64,000 nucleotides of DNA from Anabaena sp. PCC 7108 (GCF_000332135.1 NZ_KB235896.1:2859403-2923402), one strand, 5' to 3'. Shown: positions 18,565-27,891, numbered from the stretch's first letter. Notes: generated by a model from the letters alone, not told the origin. Numbers and translations are program-made.

Positions 18565-20178
18565 ATGAATGCTGAAGAGTTGATAAATCAGGGATTAAAG
18601 AAAAAGTTAGGAGGGGATTTTGAAGAAGCTATTGCGCTATTTAACCAAGCAATAGAGTTAGAACCCACTCTAGATAAAGCTTACCAAGGAAGGGGAAATG
18701 TTTACTTGGTTTTAGAAGAATATGAAAAAGCGATCGCAGATTATCAGCAAGCAATAGATAATAGTACTCAGTTGGAGCAGAATCTCAATTTCGATATTGC
18801 TAAGGCTTTCCATGGCCGGGGGTTAGCTGATTTTAATCGCGGGAATTATCAGGAAGCTATTGCAGATATTAACAAGGCTTTGGAATATTATCCCAATTTT
18901 GCTGTGGCTTATAGCAATCGGGGTAATATTTACCATAGTATCGGTCAATATACAGAAGCGATCGCAGATTATAACCAAGCAATACATTTAAAACCCAACT
19001 TTGCGGAAGCTTATCATAATCGTGGTAATAGCCGTTACGCTCTTCAAGAATATCAGGGTGCGCTCGCAGATTATAACCAAGCAATACATTTAAAACCCAA
19101 CTTTGCGGAAGCTTACTACAACCGAGCTTTGCTTTTTTGTCATCTTGCCAAATATGACAAAGCCATGCAAGACTTTAACCAAGCAATCAAACTCAATCCT
19201 GATGATGTTCAAGCATACTACCAGCGGGGTTTGCTGCGTAGTACTTTGGGAGATGATCAAGCCGCAATTCAAGACTTTAACCAAGCATTACAAGAAAATC
19301 CTACCTTAGATGTAGTTTACGGCTTTCGGGCTAATGCGCGTCAGCGATTGGGAGACTATCAAGGTGCAATAGAAGATAGCAATCGACAAATACAACTTAA
19401 TCCTACTTTAGCCACAGGATATTGCGATCGCGCTACGGGTAGATATTCTTTAGGAGACTATCCAGGCGCAATTAAAGATTATAATCAGGCATTACAGATA
19501 AATTCAAATTTAGCAGATGCTTATTATGGAAGAGCTATTGCTTATCAAGCTTTAGAAGATTTTTCCGCAGCAATTACAGACTATAACCAAGCAATCAAAA
19601 TTGAACCGCATTTTCCCCAAGCTTACTGCAATCGGGGTAACGCTCGGTGGTTGCAAGGAGATGAACAAGGAGCAATTGCAGACTATAACCAAGCAATAGC
19701 ACAAAATCCCGATTTAGTCACAGCTTATTACAACCGGGGTTTGAGCCGCTATGCCTTAAAAGACTTTGTAGGCGCAATCCAAGATTATACTGAAGCATTA
19801 AGGTTAAATCCCCAATCAGCCAGATTTTATAGCGATCGCGCTAATGCCTACTATGCCCTACAAGACTATCACAAAGCAATAGCCGATTACAACCAAGCAA
19901 TTATCATCAATTCTCAGGTAGCTCAGGACTGGTTTAACCGGGGTCGAAGCCATTTTTGGTTAGGAAACTCAAAAGCAGCGCTAAGAGACTTAAATCAAGC
20001 CTTAAAACTCCAACCATCCTCAGCTTCCGCTTATCTAATGCGGGCAAATATTCGCCGACATTTAGGAGATAAGCAAAATGCCATTGACGACTTCCGCAAA
20101 TCAGCTAACCTTTATTATCAAGAAGAAAAAATACAATACTACCGACAAATTATTAAATTGATAGAAGAAATCCAATGA
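18565..20178 (+). CDS. Long TPR-repeat protein
   Basis: A 537-residue soluble protein built almost entirely of about 14 TPR units of 34 residues, with the recurring pattern AIADYNQAIHLKPNFAEAYYNRGN. There is no signal peptide, membrane helix or extra catalytic domain, so it should act as a protein-protein scaffold in the cytoplasm. Two neighbouring repeats are identical over 52 bp at DNA level (18962-19013 and 19064-19115, exactly 102 bp apart), showing a recent repeat duplication or conversion. Two HIP1-type sites (GCGATCGC) fall within it. It is transcribed alone; a partner cannot be named from the sequence. Confidence 0.93.
   Translation: MNAEELINQGLKKKLGGDFEEAIALFNQAIELEPTLDKAYQGRGNVYLVLEEYEKAIADYQQAIDNSTQLEQNLNFDIAKAFHGRGLADFNRGNYQEAIADINKALEYYPNFAVAYSNRGNIYHSIGQYTEAIADYNQAIHLKPNFAEAYHNRGNSRYALQEYQGALADYNQAIHLKPNFAEAYYNRALLFCHLAKYDKAMQDFNQAIKLNPDDVQAYYQRGLLRSTLGDDQAAIQDFNQALQENPTLDVVYGFRANARQRLGDYQGAIEDSNRQIQLNPTLATGYCDRATGRYSLGDYPGAIKDYNQALQINSNLADAYYGRAIAYQALEDFSAAITDYNQAIKIEPHFPQAYCNRGNARWLQGDEQGAIADYNQAIAQNPDLVTAYYNRGLSRYALKDFVGAIQDYTEALRLNPQSARFYSDRANAYYALQDYHKAIADYNQAIIINSQVAQDWFNRGRSHFWLGNSKAALRDLNQALKLQPSSASAYLMRANIRRHLGDKQNAIDDFRKSANLYYQEEKIQYYRQIIKLIEEIQ
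18962..19115 (+). repeat. 52-bp exact internal duplication in TPR gene
   Basis: Bases 18962-19013 recur exactly at 19064-19115. The 102-bp offset equals one 34-codon TPR unit, so the frame is kept. Confidence 0.93.
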
Positions 20179-20284
20179 TACTCCCTTCCAGAGAAAGATT
20201 AGTTATCTTCTTCCTTCTTTCTTTACTTCGCGCTCTTTGCGCCTTCGCGGTTTAATTAATCCATATTCTCTTAATAGGAAATCC

Positions 20285-21022
20285 CTAAGAACGATAAGCA
20301 ACTCGCAGACTTTGGACTAAAATCACCAAAGAAGCCACAGCCATCAAACCGCCCCAAAACCAATAAGGTAAAAGCAAATACCGCTGCATTTGAGCCGTAT
20401 CAGAAAGCCCCAAAGAACCAGCACTATAGCTAAATAGATAATTTAATTGGTGATAGGTACTCACGCAAGCTTGCACACCTAAAAATTGAATTGCAAACCC
20501 TTGTACCCAACGGGGAGCCTTCAAAGCAATTCCCAGAATAATGATACCCAACACCGGAATTGCAATCAACCCAAACCAAGAACGCACCCAAACTAATGTA
20601 GACAGCAGTAAAAAACCGCCTAAAATCTTCAAACTCAACGAAGCTGCTTTAAAACTGCGAGAAGCGAGAATCAAAGCTGCACCGGCGATAGGTGGACCCA
20701 TTGGCCCTGCGGCCGCTACCATAGCTGGCCCAATCGGACCCAATGTTGAGCGCATAGTATAAGTAGCTACACCAGAACCATTACTAAAAATTTCCAACTT
20801 CTGAAAATTTCCCCCTAACATCAAAGCCATCAAGCCGTGACCCATTTCGTGAAACCAAGTTGCTAGAATAGTAAATGGGTATAAAATATAATCGCCGTTT
20901 GGTAATTGCCACAAAAATACAGTAGCGATCGCTGCGCCTATCAACCAATTTAACCCCATGCGTTCAACTTCTGCGGGGGCTTCTTGAGTCAGGAAGGGTG
21001 GAAAATCTTTTGGTTCCCTCAT
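20285..21022 (-). CDS. M50-like membrane metalloprotease
   Basis: A 245-residue integral membrane protein with about six hydrophobic helices. The zinc motif HEMGH lies at residues 58-62 in ILATWFHEMGHGLMALMLGG, as in the M50B-like group of site-2-type proteases; the catalytic Glu is E59. The rest is rich in small residues (GPIGPAMVAAAGPMGPP, a segment typical of the family's second metal-ligand region). It may cleave membrane-bound substrates, but no substrate is indicated. The start ATG 21022 has an AGGAA Shine-Dalgarno. It follows the FHA-domain gene on the same strand, with an 86-bp gap carrying a strong hairpin, so co-transcription is uncertain. Confidence 0.9.
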   Translation of the reverse strand: MREPKDFPPFLTQEAPAEVERMGLNWLIGAAIATVFLWQLPNGDYILYPFTILATWFHEMGHGLMALMLGGNFQKLEIFSNGSGVATYTMRSTLGPIGPAMVAAAGPMGPPIAGAALILASRSFKAASLSLKILGGFLLLSTLVWVRSWFGLIAIPVLGIIILGIALKAPRWVQGFAIQFLGVQACVSTYHQLNYLFSYSAGSLGLSDTAQMQRYLLLPYWFWGGLMAVASLVILVQSLRVAYRS

Positions 21023-21047
21023 TGGTTAGGTTCCTAATTATGAATTC

Positions 21048-21083
21048 GTAATTGGTAATTATTCATTATTAATTACCAATTAC
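21048..21083. repeat. 13-bp perfect inverted repeat (hairpin)
   Basis: GTAATTGGTAATT (21048-21060) and its exact complement AATTACCAATTAC (21071-21083) flank a 10-base loop, between the FHA gene and the M50 gene. It lacks a clear T-run, so a processing or attenuation hairpin, or a repeat-borne structure, is as likely as a terminator. Confidence 0.85.
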
Positions 21084-21108
21084 AAACTAAGAATTACGAA
21101 TTATTTGT

Positions 21109-21999
21109 CTAAGAAAGTTGAAATAAGAACGTTACCAAATCTCCTTTACCCAGACTGATGCGATCGCCTGGACGTAAGCGGTGTCTGTTCCCTGGTAATA
21201 GTGGCAAATTATTAATATAAGTGCCATTGGAACTACCAACATCTTCAATATAATGAGCGTCTCCCTCAACACGAATATCTGCATGAATCCGGGAGACAAT
21301 TTCAGAATTTGGAAATCCAGCCACGTCGATATCGGGAGGAATCCGATCATTAGGTTTACCAATATGCACCACAGAGATATTTTGCGGTAATTCAATTTCC
21401 TGGTTACTTTGGACATGAAATAGCCGCGCCACAACTTGCTGTAATTGAGTTCTCGATGCGGTAACTGTTTGTACTATTGGTTCCGGTGCGGATTGAGCTA
21501 CAAAAACTGGTTCTGGCTCAGTTTCTGGCTCAGGTTCTGGTGGTGTAGAAACTACTGGCTCTGGAACTACAGCTATAGGTGGTTCTACAGGCGGTAAGGG
21601 TGGGGTATTTTCCACTACAACAGGTGGTTCTACAGGCAATATTGGCGCTGTGGGTATTGCTTCTTGTGCTACTGAAACTACCGTAGGTGGAAGGGTGGAG
21701 TTAACAGGAGTGCCGAGTCCCAAAGCATCTGGTTGTAAAAGTTCTAACATTGGATCAGGTGTAACCAACGGTGGTACTTCCACCGGGATTTCAGGCGCAA
21801 CGGTTGGTGCTACTGTTGTGGCTACCATTGCAGCGTTTGAGTGTAGGTTATGGCCACACTGACCACAGAAAGCAGCATCTGCCTGCACAGTTGCCCCACA
21901 GCTAGGACAATTAGTAGTCGCTGGCAAGGGTGTATAGCAAGCTTCACACTGAACAGCGCCGTCTGGGTTGGGATGATTGCAATTTGGGCAGACGATCAT
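21109..21999 (-). CDS. Zinc-ribbon and FHA domain protein
   Basis: A 296-residue cytoplasmic signalling protein. Two zinc ribbons open it: Cys4, 7, 18, 21 (CPNC...CEAC) and Cys31, 34, 45, 48 (CPSC...CGQC). A 110-residue Pro/Glu/Val-rich linker follows (PEPEPETEPEP), and an FHA domain forms the C-terminus with the phosphothreonine-binding residues IVSRIHADI and VGSSNGTYINN. FHA domains bind phospho-Thr peptides, so the protein probably reads the output of Ser/Thr kinases, of which two are encoded at 49029-52162. The zinc-ribbon plus FHA order is common in cyanobacteria, but the partner is unknown. The M50 protease gene follows on the same strand. Confidence 0.92.
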   Translation of the reverse strand: MIVCPNCNHPNPDGAVQCEACYTPLPATTNCPSCGATVQADAAFCGQCGHNLHSNAAMVATTVAPTVAPEIPVEVPPLVTPDPMLELLQPDALGLGTPVNSTLPPTVVSVAQEAIPTAPILPVEPPVVVENTPPLPPVEPPIAVVPEPVVSTPPEPEPETEPEPVFVAQSAPEPIVQTVTASRTQLQQVVARLFHVQSNQEIELPQNISVVHIGKPNDRIPPDIDVAGFPNSEIVSRIHADIRVEGDAHYIEDVGSSNGTYINNLPLLPGNRHRLRPGDRISLGKGDLVTFLFQLS

Positions 22000-22113
22000 G
22001 GATTTAAGCCTTTGTCAAGGTCATCGTAAAATATATTACTAGCAAGCAGAAGTCAAAGTAATTCGTAATTGTCAACCCATGTCTAAAGCTAGGGACTTGT
22101 AACCTTGAATTAA

Positions 22114-22206
22114 GGCGGTATGCCAGAGGCATTATTACGAATTACCTTAGCGCAGCGTTTCCGCAGGAAAGATTACGAATTACGTTCGCGCAGCGTGCCG
22201 GAGGCA
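22114..22206. repeat. Small dispersed repeat cluster
   Basis: The 264-bp gap between pgl and the FHA gene holds ATTACGAATTA words interleaved with GCGCAGCG, CGTTCGCGCAGCG and TGCC(G/A)GAGGCA hairpin-like elements typical of Nostocales dispersed repeats. Related pieces lie at 14900-14923 and 40885-40913. Confidence 0.8.
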
Positions 22207-22263
22207 CTATTAGTAATTATGCGGTCAGTTATCAGTTTCTTCACTGTTGACTGATTTAAGGTT

Positions 22264-22986
22264 TTAAGGTTTCAGTTCCAAACCAGCCTCTGCATCCAGG
22301 AGCCACAGTAGTTCTCCTTGGGGTTTAATTAAGCGAGATGGATACGTGAAATCATCAGCTTCGGGTGCGAAGACTTGGGCTAAAGCAGGTCTTTTATTAG
22401 CACCGGCAGCTAAAAAAATCACAGTTTGAGCAGCGTTGATGAATGGGTAAGTGAAGGTAATGCGCTGACTACTGTCTTTATTACCTACAGTGATCAAGCG
22501 ATCGCATACTTTAAGCGCTTCTGTATGAGGAAATAATGATGCAGTATGGGCATCATCACCCATTCCCAATAAAACTACATCCAATGCCGGAAAATTTCCT
22601 GGTGCAGAATGGAAAAATTCTTGCAGATGCTCTTCATACTTAGTAGCATCTACCGCTGGATTGGCTGATAAAGTTGGTACAGCATGAATGTTTGCTGCTG
22701 GAATAGGAACACGATCTAGCCAAGCGCGACGTGCCATCAGTTCATTGCTATCAGGATGATCTGGTGCGACATAACGCTCATCTCCCCAGAACACATGAAT
22801 TTTATCCCAAGGCAACTTTTGATTACCTATCGCTTCATACAACGGCTTAGGTGTGCTACCACCAGATAAGGCAATAGTAAATTGTCCCCGTTGCTGAATA
22901 GCCGTTTCCAATTTCGATAAGATCAAATCTAGCGCCCGTGCAACCAGCGCTGGTTGATCCGGTAGAACTTCAACCGTTTTGTTCAT
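22264..22986 (-). CDS. pgl: 6-phosphogluconolactonase
   Basis: Pgl hydrolyses 6-phosphogluconolactone in the oxidative pentose phosphate pathway, the main NADPH source of cyanobacteria in the dark and in heterocysts. The 240-residue protein shows the family's FTIALSGGSTPKPLYEAI phosphate-binding loop, FWGDERYVAPDHPDSN, and MGDDAHTASLFPHT with the active-site His region. The length is normal. zwf, opcA and gnd are not adjacent. The start is ATG 22986. Dispersed repeats follow its 3' end. Confidence 0.97.
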   Translation of the reverse strand: MNKTVEVLPDQPALVARALDLILSKLETAIQQRGQFTIALSGGSTPKPLYEAIGNQKLPWDKIHVFWGDERYVAPDHPDSNELMARRAWLDRVPIPAANIHAVPTLSANPAVDATKYEEHLQEFFHSAPGNFPALDVVLLGMGDDAHTASLFPHTEALKVCDRLITVGNKDSSQRITFTYPFINAAQTVIFLAAGANKRPALAQVFAPEADDFTYPSRLIKPQGELLWLLDAEAGLELKP

Positions 22987-23320
22987 GGCTTCATCATTAC
23001 ATAACCGGCTTCCAGCAATACAATACCGAACTTCTGACAGTTTCCCTTTTTAACTTTTGAAACTTTTAACATCATCCAGTTAATTGGGAAATAATCAACC
23101 TAGAGGTTCTTTATCACCATTCATGGTTATTTGTCAGTAGTCATTTGTACTAACCGCCAATAATCATCGCAGAGGATAGGTTTAAGAATAAAGCTCCCTG
23201 TAGGGGGAACGTAACGAATCAATACTTAATAAATCGCTTTAGATATATAGGACTAATATTTGATTTTCAATAGTATTTTTAAGTAAATATACTATAAAAA
23301 TGTAACATACTGAACTGAAT
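22987..23320. other. 334-bp divergent intergenic region
   Basis: This lies between the start of pgl (minus) and the start of the next gene (plus), so it should carry both promoters. A CTCCCTGTAGGGGGA near-palindrome is at about 23191-23205. I see no gene, RNA or clear promoter pair. Confidence 0.5.
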
Positions 23321-24295
23321 ATGCGTGTACGTCAACCTTGTGCTGAACATGAGTTAGAACTGCAACTTGTTCATGAAAGCCTCTTGGAGTTAACTTTTCA
23401 GCGTGGAAATATTGCCCAATCAACTGTAATTAAAACTGCTAAGGAAAAGTGGTTTGTCAATACAATAGCTGTAGCCGTCTGGGTTTGCGGGATTGGTTTC
23501 GGCTGCCGTATTATTTTGTATAGTTTTCATGATTTTACACAGCTTGTACAGCTTGCTAATATGCTATTTCATGTTTTGATGTGGGGCATACCTGTTATTT
23601 TTCTAATATTCATTTATATACTTTATTCTCCATGCTTCATCATCTGGACATTTGATCAAACTACCAAACACCTACTGCAAATCAAAACTAATTTATTGGG
23701 AAAACACCAAAAACGTATATTTGACTTCAGTAAAATTCAAGCTATCCAAGTTGAACAGGACTACGATTCGGATTTTCAGTCTTTTGAATGTAGCGAGTTG
23801 TATGTTGTGCTGAAATCTGGTCAGCAAATCACTCTTAGGCAAAGTTCTTATGAATCAAATCGACGCAAAAAAGCGATCGCGCTGAAACATCATCGAGAAC
23901 TTGCTGAAAAAATGCGCTCCTTTGTGGGATTGGGTAATGAAGCCATTCCCAAAAACGAAAGAGCAGACGCTGTTTATATCCCCAGTGAAGAGGAAATTAA
24001 TCAAGAAATAGAAGCTGGTCATAAATTGGCGAAACAAGTCTTTGGCACGTTATTTTCTAGCAAAGCCAAGAAACAAGAAACGCTACAAGAATTACGTTCA
24101 CAGGTGAATCAAGATCCAACCAACCCAGCAGCTTGGGAAAGTTTAGCTATGATGCTAGGACTACAGCGAGATACACAATTGGAGTGTATTGAGGCTTATC
24201 ATCAGGCAGAAACACTTTATCGTCAGCTTGGAGATACAGATAAAGCAAATGAGATCCAATCATTGATCAAACGTGTTAATAAAAGCCTTGGATGA
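23321..24295 (+). CDS. Two-helix membrane protein with helical C-terminus
   Basis: A 324-residue protein that I do not recognise as a named family. Two hydrophobic helices (about residues 46-66 and 78-106) anchor it. The segment after them (SPCFIIWTFDQTTKHLLQIKTNLLGKHQKRIFDFSKIQAIQVEQD) resembles a bacterial PH-like fold seen in many membrane proteins. The C-terminus is helical, with one TPR-like repeat (NPAAWESLAMMLGLQRDTQLECIEAYHQAETLYRQLGDTDKA). It converges on the MlaE permease gene, with only 3 bp between the two stops. The function is unknown. Confidence 0.8.
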   Translation: MRVRQPCAEHELELQLVHESLLELTFQRGNIAQSTVIKTAKEKWFVNTIAVAVWVCGIGFGCRIILYSFHDFTQLVQLANMLFHVLMWGIPVIFLIFIYILYSPCFIIWTFDQTTKHLLQIKTNLLGKHQKRIFDFSKIQAIQVEQDYDSDFQSFECSELYVVLKSGQQITLRQSSYESNRRKKAIALKHHRELAEKMRSFVGLGNEAIPKNERADAVYIPSEEEINQEIEAGHKLAKQVFGTLFSSKAKKQETLQELRSQVNQDPTNPAAWESLAMMLGLQRDTQLECIEAYHQAETLYRQLGDTDKANEIQSLIKRVNKSLG

Positions 24296-24298
24296 AAT

Positions 24299-25084
24299 TC
24301 AAAGTATAGGCTGCTCAAACAGTAGCAACGCCAGTACAAAATCCATCATAAAAATTGCTACCCAAGTAGTCACAACCGCTGTTGTCGCCGATTCTCCTAC
24401 TTCTTTAGCGCCACCTTTAGTAGTTAATCCCCAACTACAGCCATTAACAGCAACTATAGCCCCAAAAATTAACCCTTTGAGCAAAACAATTAATACATCT
24501 GAAGGCAATAAAAAATCTCTGACTGACTCTAAAAACGTCTCTGGAACCACCTGATAAAATTGTGAAGCGGCAAAAGCTCCACCAGTGATACCCATTAATA
24601 AAGCGAATATCATCATTAAGGGCATCATCAAACAGCAAGCAATAACTCTTGGTAGTACAAGATAATCAATGGGATCAGTTTTGAGCATATATAGTGCGTC
24701 AATCTGTTCTGTGACTCGCATTGCGCCTATTTCTGCTGCAAAAGCTGAACCAACTTGTCCGGCAATGATACTAGCAGTCAAAATTGGTGCTAATTCTCTA
24801 CAAAAGGCTAAAGCAAAAGCACCGCCGACACTCTCTACTGCACCAAATCTGACTAATTCTCTTGCCGTTTGAATGGTGAAAATCATCCCAGCAAAACCAC
24901 TGACTAGCAGAACTGGTAAGAGCGAAGCAGGTCCTGCCGTTACCATATGCTCTAAAATCTTCCGGTAGTAAGTTTTTCCTTGAAGTAAATGCAGGCAGAT
25001 TTGACCAAATAGGAGGACTGCGGCCAGACAGCGAACAATCCATAATTGCTCTAAATTTCTTTTTGGTTGCAACGTTACCGCCAA
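24299..25084 (-). CDS. MlaE-family lipid ABC transporter permease
   Basis: A 261-residue inner-membrane permease of the MlaE/TGD1 group, which moves phospholipids between membranes together with an MlaD/TGD2-type substrate protein and an ATPase. Family features are GFAGMIFTIQTARELVRFGA, FCRELAPILTASIIAGQVGSAFAAEIGAMRVTEQIDAL and DPIDYLVLPRVIACCLMMP, with about five membrane helices. The start is read as TTG 25084, because a stop codon lies immediately upstream in frame and no ATG or GTG occurs before the conserved region. The ATPase and MCE-domain genes are not adjacent. Confidence 0.94.
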   Translation of the reverse strand: MAVTLQPKRNLEQLWIVRCLAAVLLFGQICLHLLQGKTYYRKILEHMVTAGPASLLPVLLVSGFAGMIFTIQTARELVRFGAVESVGGAFALAFCRELAPILTASIIAGQVGSAFAAEIGAMRVTEQIDALYMLKTDPIDYLVLPRVIACCLMMPLMMIFALLMGITGGAFAASQFYQVVPETFLESVRDFLLPSDVLIVLLKGLIFGAIVAVNGCSWGLTTKGGAKEVGESATTAVVTTWVAIFMMDFVLALLLFEQPIL

Positions 25085-25150
25085 TTAATATTGAATTTTA
25101 TTATTTAGTTAATATTCATCACAATTAAACATTGACTGGAAACATTACCC

Positions 25151-25894
25151 CTAATTTATGACAAATAAGATATCCCAATCAGCAATTGCATCCCGTTGAG
25201 CAATTAATAATTCCTGAATGCCTTTTTCAGAAAAATCTAGTAATTGATTTAACTGAGTACGGCTAAAGCTACCTTCTTCTGCTGTTCCCTGAACTTCAAT
25301 GATGCCAAGTTTGTGGTTCATGACAACATTAAAATCTACAGTTGCGGCTACATCTTCAATGTAGTTAAGATCCAAAAATGGCTCTTCTTCCAATAAACCT
25401 ACAGAAACTGCTGCCACTTGTCCACGCAAGGGCGATCGCTCTAATACTCCCTGTTGCAATAATTTAGAAATTGCTTGAGCTAAAGCTACAAAACTGCCTG
25501 TAATTGCTGTTGTTCTTGTTCCAGCATCTGCTTGCAACACATCAGCATCTACAGTTAGTGTCCGTTCTCCCAAAATATCAAAATCCAAAGCTGCTCTTAA
25601 ACTGCGTCCAATTAAACGTTGAATTTCTTGCGTCCTTCCCGATAATTTCATAAATTCCCTTTCGTGCCTTTGTTGGGTGGCAGATGGTAACATTCGGTAC
25701 TCGGCGGTTAGCCAACCTTTGCCTGTTCCTTTTAAAAACTTAGGCACTCCCTCAGTAAGGCTGACTGTACAGAGTACTTGAGTATCTCCGCATTGAGCCA
25801 GAACAGAACCCGGAGTAAAGCGAGTGAAACCGGGTAGAAAACTATGGGGACGAAGTTCGTAAGGTTTTCGACCGTCTGGACGCTGCCAAGTCAT
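25151..25894 (-). CDS. rph: Ribonuclease PH
   Basis: A 247-residue phosphorolytic 3'-5' exoribonuclease that trims tRNA 3' ends. It begins [15 protein letters not shown] and shows [73 protein letters not shown] and [21 protein letters not shown], including the phosphate-site and catalytic Asp residues. The length is normal. Its active hexamer form is assumed from the family. It precedes the MlaE permease gene on the same strand but is separated by 66 bp. Confidence 0.97.
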   Translation of the reverse strand: MTWQRPDGRKPYELRPHSFLPGFTRFTPGSVLAQCGDTQVLCTVSLTEGVPKFLKGTGKGWLTAEYRMLPSATQQRHEREFMKLSGRTQEIQRLIGRSLRAALDFDILGERTLTVDADVLQADAGTRTTAITGSFVALAQAISKLLQQGVLERSPLRGQVAAVSVGLLEEEPFLDLNYIEDVAATVDFNVVMNHKLGIIEVQGTAEEGSFSRTQLNQLLDFSEKGIQELLIAQRDAIADWDILFVIN

Positions 25895-26007
25895 TGGAGT
25901 TACCTCAAAATGTGGAATGCTTTTAGATTACCGCAGGAGAATGGGGATATGGGTAGCTAAATTTGAAATGGGAGTCAATTAAATACAATCCAAAATCCAA
26001 AATCCTA

Positions 26008-26583
26008 TCACCCAAGTAAAGTCAGAATATTGTGCTGTACCTGTTCTGGGGAATAGTCACCATTAATAGTTAACAGTCGGCGACGACGATCATAATATTC
26101 TAAAATAGGAACAGTGCGATCATAAAATAACTCTACACGGCGCTGCACAATCTCCGGTTGATCGTCTGGGAGCGATCGCCCTAAAGATCGGCTAACCATT
26201 ACGGCCTCTGCTACTTGCAGATAAATTGCCCAATTTAGCTTCTGTTCTAAACTGTCTAACAAAAAATCTAATTCTTCAGCTTGAAAGGCTGTTCTCGGAT
26301 AACCTTCTAATATCCAGCCACACTTGACATCCTCCTGGTTGAGGCGAACTTTGATAAATTCAATCATCATTTCGTCTGGGACTAATTCCCCTTTTTCTAC
26401 ATATGGCTGGGAGAGACGGCCTAACTCATTCAATTCACCAGAGCCATTATCCGATTTTTTTCCAAATATTGCTTCTCGTAAAATCTCACCTGTGGAAATT
26501 AGAGGAACCTCAAAGTATTTACAAAGTCTTTCTGCTTGAGTGCTTTTTCCAGAGCCTGAACCTCCTAAAATCACCAATTTCAC
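26008..26583 (-). CDS. Adenylate-kinase-like nucleoside monophosphate kinase
   Basis: A 191-residue P-loop kinase with Walker A GGSGSGKST (residues 7-15), the NMP-binding LISTGEILREAI, the GWILEGYPRTAFQAEELDFLL segment that replaces the usual GFPR...Q motif with GYPR, and a short lid with R-rich SRSLGRSLPDD. It lacks the Cys4 zinc lid, as in short adenylate kinases. Cyanobacteria usually carry the main adk within the ribosomal protein cluster; this stand-alone gene is therefore probably a second paralogue. Either AMP or UMP/CMP could be the acceptor; I do not choose. Confidence 0.85.
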   Translation of the reverse strand: MKLVILGGSGSGKSTQAERLCKYFEVPLISTGEILREAIFGKKSDNGSGELNELGRLSQPYVEKGELVPDEMMIEFIKVRLNQEDVKCGWILEGYPRTAFQAEELDFLLDSLEQKLNWAIYLQVAEAVMVSRSLGRSLPDDQPEIVQRRVELFYDRTVPILEYYDRRRRLLTINGDYSPEQVQHNILTLLG

Positions 26584-26779
26584 AACTATTTACTCCTCTT
26601 GATGTCAGATTTCTGACTTTTTAACTTTTTCTCAATTAAAATTGCTATTGACTTCAGAATGTCAATCAGAAAAATACACTCAATCTGTACAAAAATAGAC
26701 TAATCATACAGCGTCAATTTGCTATTACTATTCACAGCAAAAGCTATTTAATGTATTGTGACTATTTAAGCTAATTTTT

Positions 26780-27316
26780 ATGGTTGCCCAACTAGAACCC
26801 CCAAGTATCAATTTGACTCTCAGCCTACCATATTCAGTTCAGGGATTAGTGCAGGTTTTCACTACCTCCCAGCGAAATTTTTTTACGACTGTCATGGCGC
26901 AAGCCCTAAGAATTGCTGGTCAAGGTACACCAGTTTTAGTGGTTCAGTTTCTGAAAGGCGGTATTCGCCAAGGGAAGGATAAACCCATACAAATGGGTCA
27001 ACATTTGGATTGGTTCCGTTGTGATTTGCCACGCTGCATTGATACACCACAACTAGACGAAGCTGAAAACGAAGCTTTACAGCAGTTGTGGCAGTATACA
27101 ACAAAGTTAGTATCTGAAGGTAAGTATTCTCTGGTTGTTTTAGATGAATTAAGTTTAGCTATCAACTTTGGTTTAATTCCCGAAGCAGAGGTTTTAGAAT
27201 TTCTCACAAAACGCCCTCCCCATGTTGATATTATTTTTACTGGTACGGAAATACCAATGTCTATACTGGATGTGGCTGATCAAATTACAGAGATTCGCCG
27301 TAGTCATCAACCTTAA
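26780..27316 (+). CDS. CobA/CobO-like protein without a P-loop
   Basis: A 178-residue protein that aligns by eye with the ATP:cob(I)alamin adenosyltransferases CobA/CobO/BtuR: GLVQVFTTSQ, MAQALRIAGQGTPVLVVQFLKGG, LVVLDELSLAINFGLIPEAEVLEFL and RPPHVDIIFTGTEIP all match the family layout. The nucleotide-binding loop that should read GDGKGKTT is replaced by TTSQRNFFTT, so the essential Gly and Lys are missing. It is therefore probably not a normal adenosyltransferase; it may bind corrinoid or nucleotide differently or act as a regulator. The frame is otherwise intact with a good length, so it is not a pseudogene. It starts at ATG 26780, divergent from the adenylate-kinase-like gene. Confidence 0.85.
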   Translation: MVAQLEPPSINLTLSLPYSVQGLVQVFTTSQRNFFTTVMAQALRIAGQGTPVLVVQFLKGGIRQGKDKPIQMGQHLDWFRCDLPRCIDTPQLDEAENEALQQLWQYTTKLVSEGKYSLVVLDELSLAINFGLIPEAEVLEFLTKRPPHVDIIFTGTEIPMSILDVADQITEIRRSHQP

Positions 27317-27500
27317 ATATTTTAAGTAGATAGGTATAATTAAACATAACTATGTGAATAAAAATTAACGATATTCAAACCCTCTTCTCTTCTTCTTCCT
27401 CCCTGATGATCCTAATAATCAAGATTTACACCTACTTGTTTAGGTTATTGTCATCGTTCTCAGAACCAGTCTAAAAACGATGACCGCCTGCTTATTACTT

Positions 27501-27812
27501 TTAAATTTGACCGCTAAAGGCAGGCTTTACTTTACGGTCAATCCTTTCCCCCAAGTCTTCAGCAATAGTTAGAACATAAGGTTTGCACTGCTTGACATTG
27601 ACTATGATGCCTTGAGCTTCTTCAATTTCCAAATCTTCTACATAGCCTTTGCTGGCGGATATTGCTTCTACTGAACTTAGAAATGGACCAAAATAGTAAG
27701 TACAACGGGGATTTTGGGTAGCAATTTCTACCCACCAAGCTAATCCTAAGCCGTTGGATAAACTAACCAGTCCTTCTTTAAGGTTATGCCAAATTTTTTT
27801 CATGGTTTTCAC
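27501..27812 (-). CDS. DUF1816 protein
   Basis: A 103-residue conserved cyanobacterial protein. The core LAWWVEIATQNPRCTYYFGPFLSSVEAISASKGYVEDLEIEEAQGI is typical of the DUF1816 family, whose fold resembles small phycobilisome linker domains. Two ATG starts are possible (27812 and 27803); the first is used. The gene is alone, between the CobA-like gene and rlmB. Its role is unknown, although several members respond to nitrogen or light stress in published work. Confidence 0.85.
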   Translation of the reverse strand: MKTMKKIWHNLKEGLVSLSNGLGLAWWVEIATQNPRCTYYFGPFLSSVEAISASKGYVEDLEIEEAQGIIVNVKQCKPYVLTIAEDLGERIDRKVKPAFSGQI

Positions 27813-27891
27813 CAGTTTATAAAGGTATTACAGGGTGTTCAACAATATGTTGGATTTATGCTCTGTTACATTTCTTTATACTCTTTTTGGC

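Noticed and set aside
24444..25043. Shadow frames within the MlaE permease
   Set aside because: They lie inside the conserved permease coding sequence and have no supporting motifs.
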